Positions 1-7,869 are shown, numbered from the stretch's first letter. The stretch is DNA of 64,000 bases from Acidobacteriota bacterium (GCA_029263395.1 JAJCXO010000282.1:82899-146898); one strand, 5' to 3'. Translations and numbers: made by a program. The notes: generated by a model not told the origin, from the sequence alone.

Positions 1-16
1 CAGCTACTGGAGACTC

Positions 17-394
17 TTACCAGGCAGCACCGTCAAAGTTTTTGTGGATTCTGCGGTCGTTTGTAATCAAAGGTGCCCGATGCAAAGCCGCAGTGGCCAC
101 CAGCATTCTATCGAACGGATCTCTTGTCCACGTAAGACCCACAGCTTCAGCGATGACTGCCGCCATTGAGTCTTCAGACTGGGCAATACCAAGATTGCTC
201 GCCAAGTCTCCGAGAACTTCGTCTGGTTTCGCCGTAAGACGGCCAATCTCATTCAAGAAGGCAAGCTCTAAACGAACGACCGGAGACACAAAGAGTGCAG
301 CGTGTTCGAGCAGATCGATCGCGGCAGACCCAAAGACCTCCGTTTCCCCTTCTCCCAGCGCAACAGCAGCATGGGTATCGAGAAAAGCCTTCAC
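17..394 (-). CDS. PIN-domain ribonuclease toxin, VapC-like
   Basis: A 125-residue protein with the PIN fold. The acidic residues expected of the Mg-dependent RNase site are visible: D6 (in FLDTHA), E43 (RLELAF), D92/D95 (RDPFDR) and D113 (TNDRR). In known systems such toxins cleave tRNA or rRNA and are held inactive by the upstream antitoxin. The start is a GTG whose first bases overlap the antitoxin stop (GTGA), so translation is probably coupled. It is the second gene of a two-gene operon. The length is normal for the family and no damage is seen. The cellular RNA target cannot be told from sequence. Confidence 0.88.
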   Translation of the reverse strand: MKAFLDTHAAVALGEGETEVFGSAAIDLLEHAALFVSPVVRLELAFLNEIGRLTAKPDEVLGDLASNLGIAQSEDSMAAVIAEAVGLTWTRDPFDRMLVATAALHRAPLITNDRRIHKNFDGAAW

Positions 395-624
395 GAACCT
401 GGTTCCCAGGCATGCTCCCAGGAGGTTTCAACCAACTCTTCGAAGCTACAGGTTGTGATCTTTCGCCGCGGTAGTTCGTCGAGTCGGCGGCGTTTCGCTT
501 CCGCAGGAACAATGAGCAACTTACGACCTTTGCGAACGACTTCCTGTGCACGCCCAGAATCGAGAACCTCATCTAGGATCCGGTAGACATTGCTGCGTAA
601 CTCGGTGGCGGTGACGGTACTCAT
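391..624 (-). CDS. Phd/YefM-type antitoxin
   Basis: A 77-residue protein that begins MSTVTATELRSNVYRILDEV, the N-terminal DNA-binding fold of the Phd/YefM (prevent-host-death) family. The C-terminal part (LPRRKITTCSFEELVETSWEH) is the expected disordered toxin-neutralising tail. An AGGAGA ribosome binding site sits 7 bases before the ATG. It overlaps the PIN toxin gene by 4 bases, with the usual antitoxin-first order. The direct repeats just upstream are the likely autoregulatory operator. Confidence 0.88.
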   Translation of the reverse strand: MSTVTATELRSNVYRILDEVLDSGRAQEVVRKGRKLLIVPAEAKRRRLDELPRRKITTCSFEELVETSWEHAWEPGS

Positions 625-638
625 GATCAGATCTCCTA

Positions 639-685
639 TCTAGACGGTCAACGTACGCTTCTATATTAACACGTACGCATCTAGA
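639..685. promoter_or_regulatory. Probable toxin-antitoxin operator
   Basis: Two direct repeats ACGTACGCWTCTA start at 651 and 671, exactly 20 bases (two helical turns) apart. Each holds the palindrome GTAC, and TCTAGA palindromes mark both edges (639-644 and 680-685). The block lies directly upstream of the antitoxin ribosome binding site. Phd/YefM antitoxins bind such sites cooperatively. That role is inferred from position and symmetry. Confidence 0.6.
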
Positions 686-771
686 CTTCACCTGCTTCGA
701 AATGTGACCCCATCGCGAAAGATAGAATGCAGGCAACGAATCTAAAGCTGAGCTGATCTAGGGAGTTTCCG

Positions 772-2070
772 ATGGGCGATTACAATCTTTCCGGCCTCTC
801 CACCCGGTCCTTCGAGAAGCTGATTCAAGCCCTCGCGGTGAAAAACCTCGGTGCGGGCACCGTGGTGTTCGGTGACGGCCCGGACGGTGGTCGGGAGGCG
901 ACGTTCGAAGGCTGTATGGACTATCCCTCGAAGGCTGAGCCCTGGGATGGATATTGCGTCATCCAAGCAAAGTTCCGCCAACGTCCAGAAGGTACGGGTA
1001 AAGACGGCAAGTGGGCGCTCGAGCAACTCGAGCAGGAGCTGAAGGACTACGCCGACCGCAAGAAAAGTCGCCGGTCACCGGAGTACTACATCTTCGCTGT
1101 CAACGCAGTGCTTTCGCCTGCCCGGGACAAGGGAGCCAAAGACAAGGCCGCAGCCCTCTTCCGCAAGTACAAAAAGACCGTACCCATCCGGGACTGGCGC
1201 ATCTGGGATCGCGACCAGATCGGTACCTTCCTCGACGATGCGGCCGACATCCGTCGCGCCTACGCGGCATGGACTACACCAGGAGACGTCCTCGCCGCGG
1301 TGATCGACGGGCTGCAACCCGAGCGACCCGATTTCCAGGAGGTGATGGCGAGCTTCCTCGCCCGCGACCTGCTGCGAGATCGCTACGCGAATCTAGCGTC
1401 CCCCAAAGTGGCTGCATCCAGAAATTTCCTACGGCTGTTCCAAAGAATCGGTAGCGCAGATATCGGCCAACTTGGCCCAATCGCACGATGGGCTCAGGAC
1501 GATGAAAACTGGCTCGTAGTTCTAGATGCCATCGGCAGAACCTTACCCCTTTTCTACAATCGTATTGCCGGAGAGTCGCTTTTACTAGAATTGGTTTCCA
1601 GCCTGTCCCTAAAGCACCCTGACAAACCAGGGCTGCTTCCCATCCTGATAGGAACCTTGCTTGCCCAACAAAATCGTCGAACAGTACCTCTCCCTGCAGC
1701 TCGCTTTGAAGACTTTGTCGCACCACCTGTGCAACGCGCTGCCCTGCTTCTAGAACTCGCGAACGGGAATATGACACTTGCACGAGCCACTGAATTGGCC
1801 GCTGCGACATTGCAGGAATCCGACTTGGACAGTAGCTTAATGGCCAACGCGATCCAAATCCTTGAAGGCTTTGAACACTTCGACAAAGCCTCGGAACATT
1901 ACTTACTGGAGCTTGCCGAACTCCTAAAAGAAAGGCAAGATTGGACCGGAATGCGGGCAATCCTCAACACACTCGAAAACTACTTCGGTCGTCGGACGAG
2001 TGGCCTGAATGACAACGACACGTGGCAGAGGCTCGCTCTACCCAAGGGCCTATTGGCAACAACTCCGTAG
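772..2070 (+). CDS. Restriction-endonuclease-like N-terminus plus alpha-solenoid
   Basis: A 432-residue protein. Residues 1-170 resemble the PD-(D/E)xK nuclease domain found at the N-terminus of large STAND/NACHT defence proteins: a GDGPDGGREATF stretch (D and E ligands), then a QAK strand (VIQAKFR), then the TTPGDVLAAVI boundary sequence. In those large proteins an NTPase follows. Here I see no P-loop, and the remaining 250 residues are leucine/alanine-rich helices like the sensor solenoid. It could be a complete NTPase-free nuclease or an internal-deletion derivative that stayed in frame. An ATG with AGGGAG upstream gives the start. The gene converges on the SRPBCC gene with a 34-base gap. 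A defence role is inferred. Confidence 0.6.
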   Translation: MGDYNLSGLSTRSFEKLIQALAVKNLGAGTVVFGDGPDGGREATFEGCMDYPSKAEPWDGYCVIQAKFRQRPEGTGKDGKWALEQLEQELKDYADRKKSRRSPEYYIFAVNAVLSPARDKGAKDKAAALFRKYKKTVPIRDWRIWDRDQIGTFLDDAADIRRAYAAWTTPGDVLAAVIDGLQPERPDFQEVMASFLARDLLRDRYANLASPKVAASRNFLRLFQRIGSADIGQLGPIARWAQDDENWLVVLDAIGRTLPLFYNRIAGESLLLELVSSLSLKHPDKPGLLPILIGTLLAQQNRRTVPLPAARFEDFVAPPVQRAALLLELANGNMTLARATELAAATLQESDLDSSLMANAIQILEGFEHFDKASEHYLLELAELLKERQDWTGMRAILNTLENYFGRRTSGLNDNDTWQRLALPKGLLATTP

Positions 2071-2104
2071 CCCCAGTCGACGATGCAGTCTGGAATCACC
2101 AACC

Positions 2105-2593
2105 TCAAAACTCAATATCCAACGCCTCTCCCGTATCCAGATAATGCTGCAGCATCCGCTCCGCCGCCGCCACCATGGCGGTGAAGTCCTCTTGACGCAA
2201 CTCGGCGACATGCTGATCCCCAGCCTCGTCGAGCGCAGTGATCTCCTGCTGCCACAGTAAACGGCTCGATCCGTCACCGGCGGCACCGACACGGATGTCG
2301 TAGCGAATGGCCCGCAGTGCATTCACACGGACGAAGCCGACGCGACGCGAGGGCTCGTAGTGGGTCATCACCCAGATGTCCGTGCCGTCCTCGGCATTAC
2401 CCGTCCGGAAGATGCAGCCTTCCTCGGCGATGCCGGACTTGGTGTAGATGATTTCGGCTTTCCACGGCAGGATCCAATCGTGCTCACGGACGGGGCAGAG
2501 CAGCGGGAAAATCGCCTCGGGCTCGGCTTGAATGTGCTGGACGGCGTTGAATCGAACACGGCGACGGTCGGTTTTGGGCTCGGTTGAGGTCAT
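2105..2593 (-). CDS. SRPBCC (START-like) domain protein
   Basis: A 162-residue protein with the polyketide cyclase/AHSA1-like SRPBCC pattern: an N-terminal strand VRFNAVQHIQAEPEAIFPLLCPVRE, several beta strands, and a long C-terminal helix (DFTAMVAAAERMLQHYL). The family binds hydrophobic ligands in a helix-grip fold; the ligand here is unknown. The start was set at the ATG preceded by AAGGAGAG, because the open frame upstream of it has no comparable signal. It is divergent from the CGNR regulator gene 141 bases away, which may control it. Confidence 0.75.
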   Translation of the reverse strand: MTSTEPKTDRRRVRFNAVQHIQAEPEAIFPLLCPVREHDWILPWKAEIIYTKSGIAEEGCIFRTGNAEDGTDIWVMTHYEPSRRVGFVRVNALRAIRYDIRVGAAGDGSSRLLWQQEITALDEAGDQHVAELRQEDFTAMVAAAERMLQHYLDTGEALDIEF

Positions 2594-2720
2594 GTCTCTC
2601 TCCTTCTCGGTTGAGGTGAGAGAAGACCCTAAAGTGTGAAGCCATAGACGGGTCAAGGGTTTTCTGTACGGGGTGACACGCGGAGGAGCGGCTCGCAAAG
2701 GCCGTGACACGTTTTTCGGG

Positions 2721-2726
2721 TATAAT
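2721..2726 (+). promoter_or_regulatory. Perfect -10 box, possible leaderless start
   Basis: TATAAT lies so that transcription would begin about 1-3 bases before the ATG at 2735. No Shine-Dalgarno sequence precedes that ATG. Together this suggests a leaderless mRNA for the CGNR gene. No convincing -35 box at 17 bases was found. Confidence 0.4.
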
Positions 2727-2734
2727 GTTTCGCC

Positions 2735-3478
2735 ATGGCGAAGAAAGGCAAGAAACAGAAGACCGCTAGCATCCGCCACGACGTTGAGCGCGCTGGCGCG
2801 TTGTGCGTGGCGTTCGTCAATACGACGGCAACGGGACGCGACAATCGACGGCTCGAGCCACTGGTTCAACCGGCCACCCGGATCGAGACTTACCAAGGTT
2901 TGGTGACCTGGCTGCAACAGGCCGGGAAGCTGGGGATCACTGAGTGCGAGAGGCTACGCCGCACGGCGACAGAGCGGCCAGCCGAAGCCACTACGGTGTT
3001 GGAGCGTGCGCTGGATCTGCGCGCCACCATGACGCGCATCTTCTCCAGCCTGGCGAAACGGCAGGCGCCGTCGAGGCAAGACCTAGACACCCTCAACAAC
3101 ACCTTGCCCATGCCACAAATCGCCCAGAAGGCGGGAGGATTCCGCCTGCACTGGGGAGAGGACTCGGAGGCGCTCGATCGGGTGCTGTGGCTGCTGGCTG
3201 AGTCGGCGATGGAGCTGCTGACCTCTGAACAACACCAGCGCCTCCGCCAATGCGCGACCGAGGGATGCTGCCGACTGTTCGTCTACGCGCATTCACAACG
3301 CATGTGGTGCGACGACAAGACCTGCGGCAACCGCTCCCGAGCACGGCGCAACGACCGGCGGAACAGAAAAATGTTCGAAGAGAGCAGGCAGAAGAGGGAA
3401 GCCGAGCGTTGGCGGCGCTCCGAGAAGACGCCAGAAGCTCCAGCGGACGCCCAAGACGGCGGTAGGCTCGAAGCCTGA
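2735..3478 (+). CDS. CGNR zinc-finger protein (ABATE domain)
   Basis: A 247-residue protein. The N-terminal two thirds match the ABATE-type stress/ligand domain, and the C-terminal zinc finger reads CATEGCCRLFVYAHSQRMWC...CGNRSRARR, with Cys pairs and the name-giving CGNR motif. It ends in a long basic tail (RRNDRRNRKMFEESRQKRE) that may add nucleic-acid contacts. Family members are predicted transcription regulators. The gene faces the SRPBCC gene, which suggests local regulation. The start is the ATG after a perfect -10 box; no ribosome binding site is visible. Confidence 0.78.
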   Translation: MAKKGKKQKTASIRHDVERAGALCVAFVNTTATGRDNRRLEPLVQPATRIETYQGLVTWLQQAGKLGITECERLRRTATERPAEATTVLERALDLRATMTRIFSSLAKRQAPSRQDLDTLNNTLPMPQIAQKAGGFRLHWGEDSEALDRVLWLLAESAMELLTSEQHQRLRQCATEGCCRLFVYAHSQRMWCDDKTCGNRSRARRNDRRNRKMFEESRQKREAERWRRSEKTPEAPADAQDGGRLEA

Positions 3479-3567
3479 CACGGCAGGAGCCGAGACGGGG
3501 GCCCACAGCGGGTCGGGATCCGCTGCATCAACCACTTTCGCGGCGGTTAGGCCGCTGACCGGCAGAC

Positions 3568-3774
3568 ATCTAACGGGTTTGTTCTGCATCAACCCGTTAG
3601 ATGCGGATGTAGGTAACGGCTTTTCATGACAAAAACCCGTTAGACGTGAATGCAAGTAACGGGTTTTGACGACAAAAACCCATTAGATCACTCTATATCT
3701 AACGGGTTTTTCCCAATGAAATGCGTTAGATCCCTCCACATCTAACGCATTTTCGGATCGAAAAACCGTTAGAT
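3568..3774. repeat. Tandem array of five similar hairpins
   Basis: Five consecutive inverted repeats built on ATCTAACGGGTTTTT / AAAAACCCGTTAGAT begin near 3568, 3614, 3657, 3697 and 3740, a period of 40-46 bases. The first (3568-3602) is a perfect 12-bp stem. The others carry compensated or single changes; for example units 4 and 5 switch from CGGGTTT to CGCATTT at their shared edge. The array fills the gap between the convergent CGNR and LytTR genes. It resembles neither a CRISPR (no unique spacers) nor an attC site. It could act as a termination or RNA-processing block, or as a protein-binding array. Confidence 0.8.
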
Positions 3775-3852
3775 GCAGCCGCGCCGGAGAGGTCTTCGAG
3801 CCGTCGCCTGGAAGGACGGCGAGACAACAAACCGCTAGTGCCGAGTCGATCC

Positions 3853-4749
3853 TCAGGAGGATTCGGTTCGATACTCAGCCGGGCTGCCAAAGGCGTCCAT
3901 AACTTCACGAGCGCGACGCCGGCTGACCGGCACAACATCACCGGTGGAGAGCTCGCAGGCCCAACCCGAGCCGCGGCGCAGCAGCCGTCGAACGTGGTTG
4001 CGAGCGACCCAATGTGAGCGGTGCACCCGCAGCCCCGGTACCCGGCCCTCGAGCTCGTTCACCGCGTCCTTGAGGTTGTAGAGCACCAGGGCCTTACCCC
4101 GCGGTGTATAAGCGCGCAGGTAATGCAGCTCTGAGGTGAGACACACGATGTCATCGCCAAGAGCCACGGGCAGTGCAGCGAAGAAATCCAACAGGGGCTC
4201 GGATGCTGGCTCGGTTGGCGGCTCGGATCCTGGCTCGGCTAGCGGCGCGGGATCGAGCCGTGGCTCTGCCGTCGCCTGGACCTTGGCTCGGAAATCCAGT
4301 TGTAGGAGCCAGGGTAGCTGCAACACGATCCACGTAACCGTCACCGACGGCGCCAACTCGCTGGCCTCGGCGAGGATCGCTCCGAAAATGCCGTAGCGAG
4401 TCCACCCCTCGATCCCCTTGCCGTCGAAGTCCTCTGGCTGACCAAACAAGCTTTCGAGACCCAGGGCCAAGGGGGCAAAAAGCAGCGACCCCAACAAGCC
4501 GGCCGCAGCCACGGCCAACCACGGCCGACGGCGTAACACTCTGATGCGGTCGACCCACGGTTGTACCCAAGCCAGGGCAGCGAGGGTGCCGGCTGCGTGG
4601 ACCAGCCAGAACGCCAGCCGTGCTGGCAATCCCAAACCGGCCGACGGCGACGGATCGAGCACCGCAAACACCACGGCTACGACCACTCCGGCCGCCACCA
4701 GGTATCGCCCAAAATCTAGCGACGCCGACGATCCTGTCGTCCATTCCAT
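3853..4749 (-). CDS. Membrane-anchored LytTR transcription regulator
   Basis: A 298-residue protein. The N-terminal half has four hydrophobic segments (about residues 12-30, 44-62, 76-97, 122-150). A low-complexity Glu/Pro-rich linker follows (about 160-185), then a C-terminal LytTR DNA-binding domain with the typical LTSELHYLRAYTPRGKALVLYNL, RVHRSHWVARNHV and VPVSRRRAREV elements. Such proteins bind direct repeats and sense signals through the membrane part. The gene is divergent from the beta-barrel protein gene (172 bases), a plausible target. The start ATG gives a clean first membrane helix. Confidence 0.82.
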   Translation of the reverse strand: MEWTTGSSASLDFGRYLVAAGVVVAVVFAVLDPSPSAGLGLPARLAFWLVHAAGTLAALAWVQPWVDRIRVLRRRPWLAVAAAGLLGSLLFAPLALGLESLFGQPEDFDGKGIEGWTRYGIFGAILAEASELAPSVTVTWIVLQLPWLLQLDFRAKVQATAEPRLDPAPLAEPGSEPPTEPASEPLLDFFAALPVALGDDIVCLTSELHYLRAYTPRGKALVLYNLKDAVNELEGRVPGLRVHRSHWVARNHVRRLLRRGSGWACELSTGDVVPVSRRRAREVMDAFGSPAEYRTESS

Positions 4750-4921
4750 TACGCAATTCTCTCAGATCTGGCGCAGTCCTACCGTTCGTGCATCAACGGT
4801 GCCGTTGGTGCAAAGGCCGCATCGGGCAGCCGCGGAAGCCCGAAGATCCTCGCGACACCCGACGCTGAGCGGCCTCATTGTCACGCAGCGCTCTCAACGA
4901 ACGAAACGACAGGAGAACACG

Positions 4922-5635
4922 ATGATTCGCTCAAAGACCGTGACTTCCCCGAAAACAATTCTTTCCCCCTCGAAGACGACAGCTCCCCCGCACATGACCC
5001 TCACCGCGGCATTCCTCGTCACTCTGTTGGTGATCTTCACCGGTCCTGTGGACGCCGCCGCCGAGCCCTATTTCAAGCTGATCGCCGGAGTGGGTAGCCT
5101 CGACGATGGCGGCAGTCTCTCCATCGAAGATCCAGACTTCGCTCCGGGTGACGCCGACGCCGACTACGGCTCCGGCTTCGCTGGCGGGTTCGCTTTCGGC
5201 GCCGACTTCGACCAACTGACCTTCGAGCTCGACTATCTCTACCGCTCGAACGAGTTCGATCGCGTCACCTTCGCCGACGGTCGCACGGTGCAAGAGGGCA
5301 ACTACGCCTCAGTGACCATCGGCGCCAACGCCTACTATCGTTTCCGGCCACAGGCCGCTTGGCAACCCTACCTCGGCGCCGGTCTGGCCTGGGTCCAAGA
5401 GGTCGACGTGGACTTCGAGGAGAACGGCGTCGAAACCTCCTTCGAGACCGACGAATTCGGTTGGCAGCTCGCTGCCGGTGTGCGCTTGACCAGCAGCAAG
5501 CGCTGGTTGGTCGACGCCCAGGTCCGCTGGCTCAACACCTCGGACATTACGATGGAGGCCGAAGATGGCGTCGGCACGGTGACGGCTGACTACAGTCCCC
5601 TCAACCTGCTGGTCGCGGTCGGCTGGCGCTGGTAA
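4922..5635 (+). CDS. Outer-membrane beta-barrel protein
   Basis: A 237-residue protein. A long basic N-terminus leads into a signal-peptide core (LTAAFLVTLLVIFTGPVDAAA, given in two parts: LTAAFLVTLLV and IFTGPVDAAA). After it come amphipathic strands typical of OmpA/OmpW-like eight-stranded barrels (GFAGGFAFGADF, LTFELDYLYRS, YASVTIGANAYYRF, WQPYLGAGLAWV). The last residue is an aromatic W in the C-terminal strand VAVGWRW, the BamA recognition signature. AGGAGA lies 6 bases before the chosen ATG; the frame upstream is open but has no such signal. The family is opacity-protein-like and no substrate can be assigned. It is divergent from the LytTR regulator. Confidence 0.85.
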   Translation: MIRSKTVTSPKTILSPSKTTAPPHMTLTAAFLVTLLVIFTGPVDAAAEPYFKLIAGVGSLDDGGSLSIEDPDFAPGDADADYGSGFAGGFAFGADFDQLTFELDYLYRSNEFDRVTFADGRTVQEGNYASVTIGANAYYRFRPQAAWQPYLGAGLAWVQEVDVDFEENGVETSFETDEFGWQLAAGVRLTSSKRWLVDAQVRWLNTSDITMEAEDGVGTVTADYSPLNLLVAVGWRW

Positions 5636-5742
5636 GCCTATTCAGACTCGGCGCACTCGAGGTTGCTCCTGAAGACCGCTGTCGACGGGTGTTCCTGGGC
5701 TTCGGCCTTGGACACCGCCAGCACGAAGTAAAGCCGTGTGCG

Positions 5743-6453
5743 TTACGCTGAAAATACCGCGCCAACGATGTCGAAAATCGTTTCGAAGACGCCAGCGGCC
5801 AGCTCACCGGTAGCTTCGACCGCGGCACCGATCACCTCAGGAGCCGTGCTTACCGTCTCCGTTATCAGTGACGTGCCAGCTTCAGCACCATGACCGGCAA
5901 CCTGGATCCCCGCCACCACCAGCTCCGGAGCGTTGAAGGCAACTTCAGCCGCAAGGTAGCCGACGTCGCCCGCTGTGCTGGACACTTGGCGAAGCTTCGA
6001 ACTAGGCCTGGCTTTGTCGCGTTTCAGCACCGAATCAACCTGAAGTTCCCAGATTTCCTCCAGCTCGATCCGATCGAACCACACGCCCCGGCACGCCGCA
6101 CAGAAGTCGAGATGCAGACCTTGGAACTTTCGCCGCTCCATAAGCTGGGTGCATGTCGGACAGTCGAGATCGTTGCTCCAATCGCAGACCGGGCAAGCCG
6201 CAGCATTACGATCCATCATCGCGCTGCAGCTATGGCAAGTCATGCTGAAAGCATCGGTCGACAAAACTGCCCGGCGCCAACGAGCTCGAGGCTTGAGCCG
6301 CCTCAGCTCCTCTACCTCACCATGGTCGAACCACATGCCACCGCAACGCTCGCACTGGTCGAGCATCAACTCGTGCCGCTGAGCCATCGGTAATTTGGTC
6401 ATCTTGGTACCGAGACAGACCGGGCAAGGCAGTCGCACTTCGGATTCAGGCAT
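5743..6453 (-). CDS. Zinc-ribbon (zf-TFIIB type) protein
   Basis: A 236-residue protein with three zinc-ribbon-like knuckle sets in the first 140 residues: CPVCLG...CERCGGMWFD, CHSCSAMM...CPVCDW and CPTCTQLM...CAACRGVWFD. The GG/RGVWFD ends are typical of the TFIIB-type zinc-ribbon family. The last 80 residues are alanine/valine-rich and may associate with membranes (TSLITETVSTAPEVIGAAVEATG). The ATG was chosen because AAAGGAG precedes it; upstream codons overlap the next gene. It overlaps the membrane-protein gene by 8 bases, so the two form an operon. The function is unknown beyond metal binding. Confidence 0.72.
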   Translation of the reverse strand: MPESEVRLPCPVCLGTKMTKLPMAQRHELMLDQCERCGGMWFDHGEVEELRRLKPRARWRRAVLSTDAFSMTCHSCSAMMDRNAAACPVCDWSNDLDCPTCTQLMERRKFQGLHLDFCAACRGVWFDRIELEEIWELQVDSVLKRDKARPSSKLRQVSSTAGDVGYLAAEVAFNAPELVVAGIQVAGHGAEAGTSLITETVSTAPEVIGAAVEATGELAAGVFETIFDIVGAVFSA

Positions 6454-6910
6454 CGAGCACTCCTTTGGCGGTTGCTTTTTCGGCCAGGTGCTGAACGTCG
6501 TAGAACGCGTAGACCAAAACTCCGGACTCGCTGAGTTGCACCTCGGCCAACCCTTCGACCGCCATGTTTTGCAGCGCCTCGTCAATGGTCGCGGCGTCGA
6601 ACGCCAACTCGGCCACTGCCTCGACCACCGTCAGTCTACCGTCGCGCCGCTCAGCCAGCTTGAGAAGCTCCGCCGCGAGCGTCTGGCGCCGCAGTACATC
6701 TTTGCGCTGCCGCAGTCGGGAGCGCTCCCTGCCCCGCGCCGACGACGAACTCCATAGCAGGTAGCCACCGCCAGCAGCAGGCGCCGCGATAGCAATCAAC
6801 ACGGTGATTGCCAGAGTCGCGCCGGAGGCCGCCACATCGGCCTTGAACAGCCCGAACAGCATGAACAAGGACAAGATCAAAAGCGCGATGCCGAGGAGTT
6901 GTTTTCCCAT
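6446..6910 (-). CDS. Small membrane protein of unknown function
   Basis: A 154-residue protein. Two transmembrane helices (about residues 4-22 and 27-50) are followed by a basic, charged stretch (SSSARGRERSRLRQRKDVLRRQ). A helical C-terminal domain then resembles a small winged-helix-like fold (LTVVEAVAELAFDAATIDEALQNMA). Its stop overlaps the start of the zinc-ribbon gene by 8 bases. I do not recognise a named family. The start is the ATG of MGKQLLGIALL; the longer frame upstream runs into the REP-like sequence. Confidence 0.6.
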   Translation of the reverse strand: MGKQLLGIALLILSLFMLFGLFKADVAASGATLAITVLIAIAAPAAGGGYLLWSSSSARGRERSRLRQRKDVLRRQTLAAELLKLAERRDGRLTVVEAVAELAFDAATIDEALQNMAVEGLAEVQLSESGVLVYAFYDVQHLAEKATAKGVLDA

Positions 6911-6962
6911 GATTATTGGCAGGTACGTCTGAGCGTTGGAATTAGTCGCTAGGTTGGAAGCA

Positions 6963-7018
6963 CAACCCCGATAAGATCGCATAACAGACCCTGGGTTAGC
7001 GCAGAGCACGCCACTCTG
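6963..7018 (+). repeat. Degenerate REP-like copy
   Basis: The stretch AACCCCGATAAGATCGCATA...GCGCAGAGCACGCCACTCTG matches the intact REP copy at 7113 in order and spacing, with scattered substitutions, and in the same orientation. It appears to be an older copy of the repeat bracketing the nearby transposase. Confidence 0.55.
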
Positions 7019-7112
7019 AATCTCGGTGGCCCCACTTCAACGGGATTGTCTCCTTCGAGAGACTCTCTCAATCTCTTGCTCTGTGTAAGATCTGAGGCTA
7101 TGTGGTCGTGCC

Positions 7113-7253
7113 AACCCCGAAGGGGTTGTATAACAAAGCCCGGGGTCAGCGCGAAGCGCGCCACCCTGGGTTGCGAAGCGCGCCACCCTGGGTTGCGGCT
7201 TGCGCCATCCCGGTTTGTGACGTTGCCACGATCCCCAACCCCAACGGGGTTGC
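7113..7253 (+). repeat. Left REP cluster of the transposase
   Basis: Starts with a 59-base unit (7113-7171) made of a small hairpin AACCCCGAAGGGGTT and the sequence GTCAGCGCGAAGCGCGCCACC. A 22-base tandem duplication of the GCGAAGCGCGCCACCCTGGG part follows. It ends with a second mini-hairpin AACCCCAACGGGGTT at 7237-7251, just before the transposase ATG. The 59-base unit recurs perfectly in inverse orientation at 7811-7869. Confidence 0.8.
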
Positions 7254-7273
7254 ATACTTCCGGAGGCTCTGCA

Positions 7274-7729
7274 ATGCCCCAATCTCTTGCTCAGGTCTAC
7301 CTCCATCTCATTTGGTCCACGAAGAACCGAATCCCATTCTTGAAGGACGAACAGCTACGCACGGAGATGCACTCCTACCTTGCAGGTGCCTGCAAGAGCA
7401 TGAACTCCCCACCTCTCAAGGTTGGGGGAGTTGACGACCACGTCCATGTGGCATGTCGACTTTCTCGGAAGATAGCAATTTCAGACCTTGCCAGGGGACT
7501 GAAAAGGGAGTCTTCGAAGTGGATCAAGAAACGGGACACCTCTCTTGCCAACTTCTTTTGGCAGGAGGGTTATGGCGCGTTCTCCGTCAGCCCAGCACAT
7601 GTCGAGGCACTTCAGCAGTACATCACTAAACAAGCGGAGCATCATCGGCGGGAAGACTTCAAGGAAGAATTTCGGCGGCTGTTGCAGAAGTATGAAGTCG
7701 AATTTGACGAGAAGTACATCTGGGATTGA
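7274..7729 (+). CDS. IS200-like (Y1) transposase, RAYT type
   Basis: A 151-residue single-domain HUH nuclease. Visible features are the opening SLAQVYLHLIWSTKNR, the metal-binding HVH in DDHVHVAC, the KRESSKWIK stretch, and the catalytic tyrosine in LQQYITKQAEHH. The family nicks single-stranded DNA at hairpins through a 5'-phosphotyrosine. The length is full for an IS200 TnpA. The start was set at the ATG of MPQSLAQVY, which fits the family; the long open frame upstream is REP sequence. It ends 45 bases before the right inner hairpin. Confidence 0.88.
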   Translation: MPQSLAQVYLHLIWSTKNRIPFLKDEQLRTEMHSYLAGACKSMNSPPLKVGGVDDHVHVACRLSRKIAISDLARGLKRESSKWIKKRDTSLANFFWQEGYGAFSVSPAHVEALQQYITKQAEHHRREDFKEEFRRLLQKYEVEFDEKYIWD

Positions 7730-7774
7730 CGATGTGAAGTAAAAGGAAGGTGTGAGGTAAAGGAACATTTATTA

Positions 7775-7869
7775 AACCCCGTTGGGGTTTGGACACGGCT
7801 GGTGCCGTTCACCCAGGGTGGCGCGCTTCGCGCTGACCCCGGGCTTTGTTATACAACCCCTTCGGGGTT
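7775..7869 (-). repeat. Right REP cluster (inverted)
   Basis: Contains the inner hairpin AACCCCGTTGGGGTT (7775-7789) and a 59-base copy (7811-7869) that is the exact reverse complement of 7113-7171, including the AACCCCTTCGGGGTT hairpin. Confidence 0.8.

Larger units (their letters stand above)
7113..7869 (+). mobile_element. REP-associated tyrosine transposase unit (RAYT/BIME)
   Basis: One HUH transposase gene is flanked by inverse copies of a structured repeat: outer 59-bp copies identical over 7113-7171 and 7811-7869, and inner GGGGTT hairpins at 7237-7251 and 7775-7789. This is the arrangement known for REP/RAYT systems, in which a domesticated IS200-like transposase acts on REP hairpins. 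No target duplication is evident, as expected for IS200-like elements. Confidence 0.75.

Noticed and set aside
3568..3774. CRISPR array or integron attC site
   Set aside because: Units are inverted repeats with no unique spacers, no cas or integrase gene is near, and attC core sites are missing.
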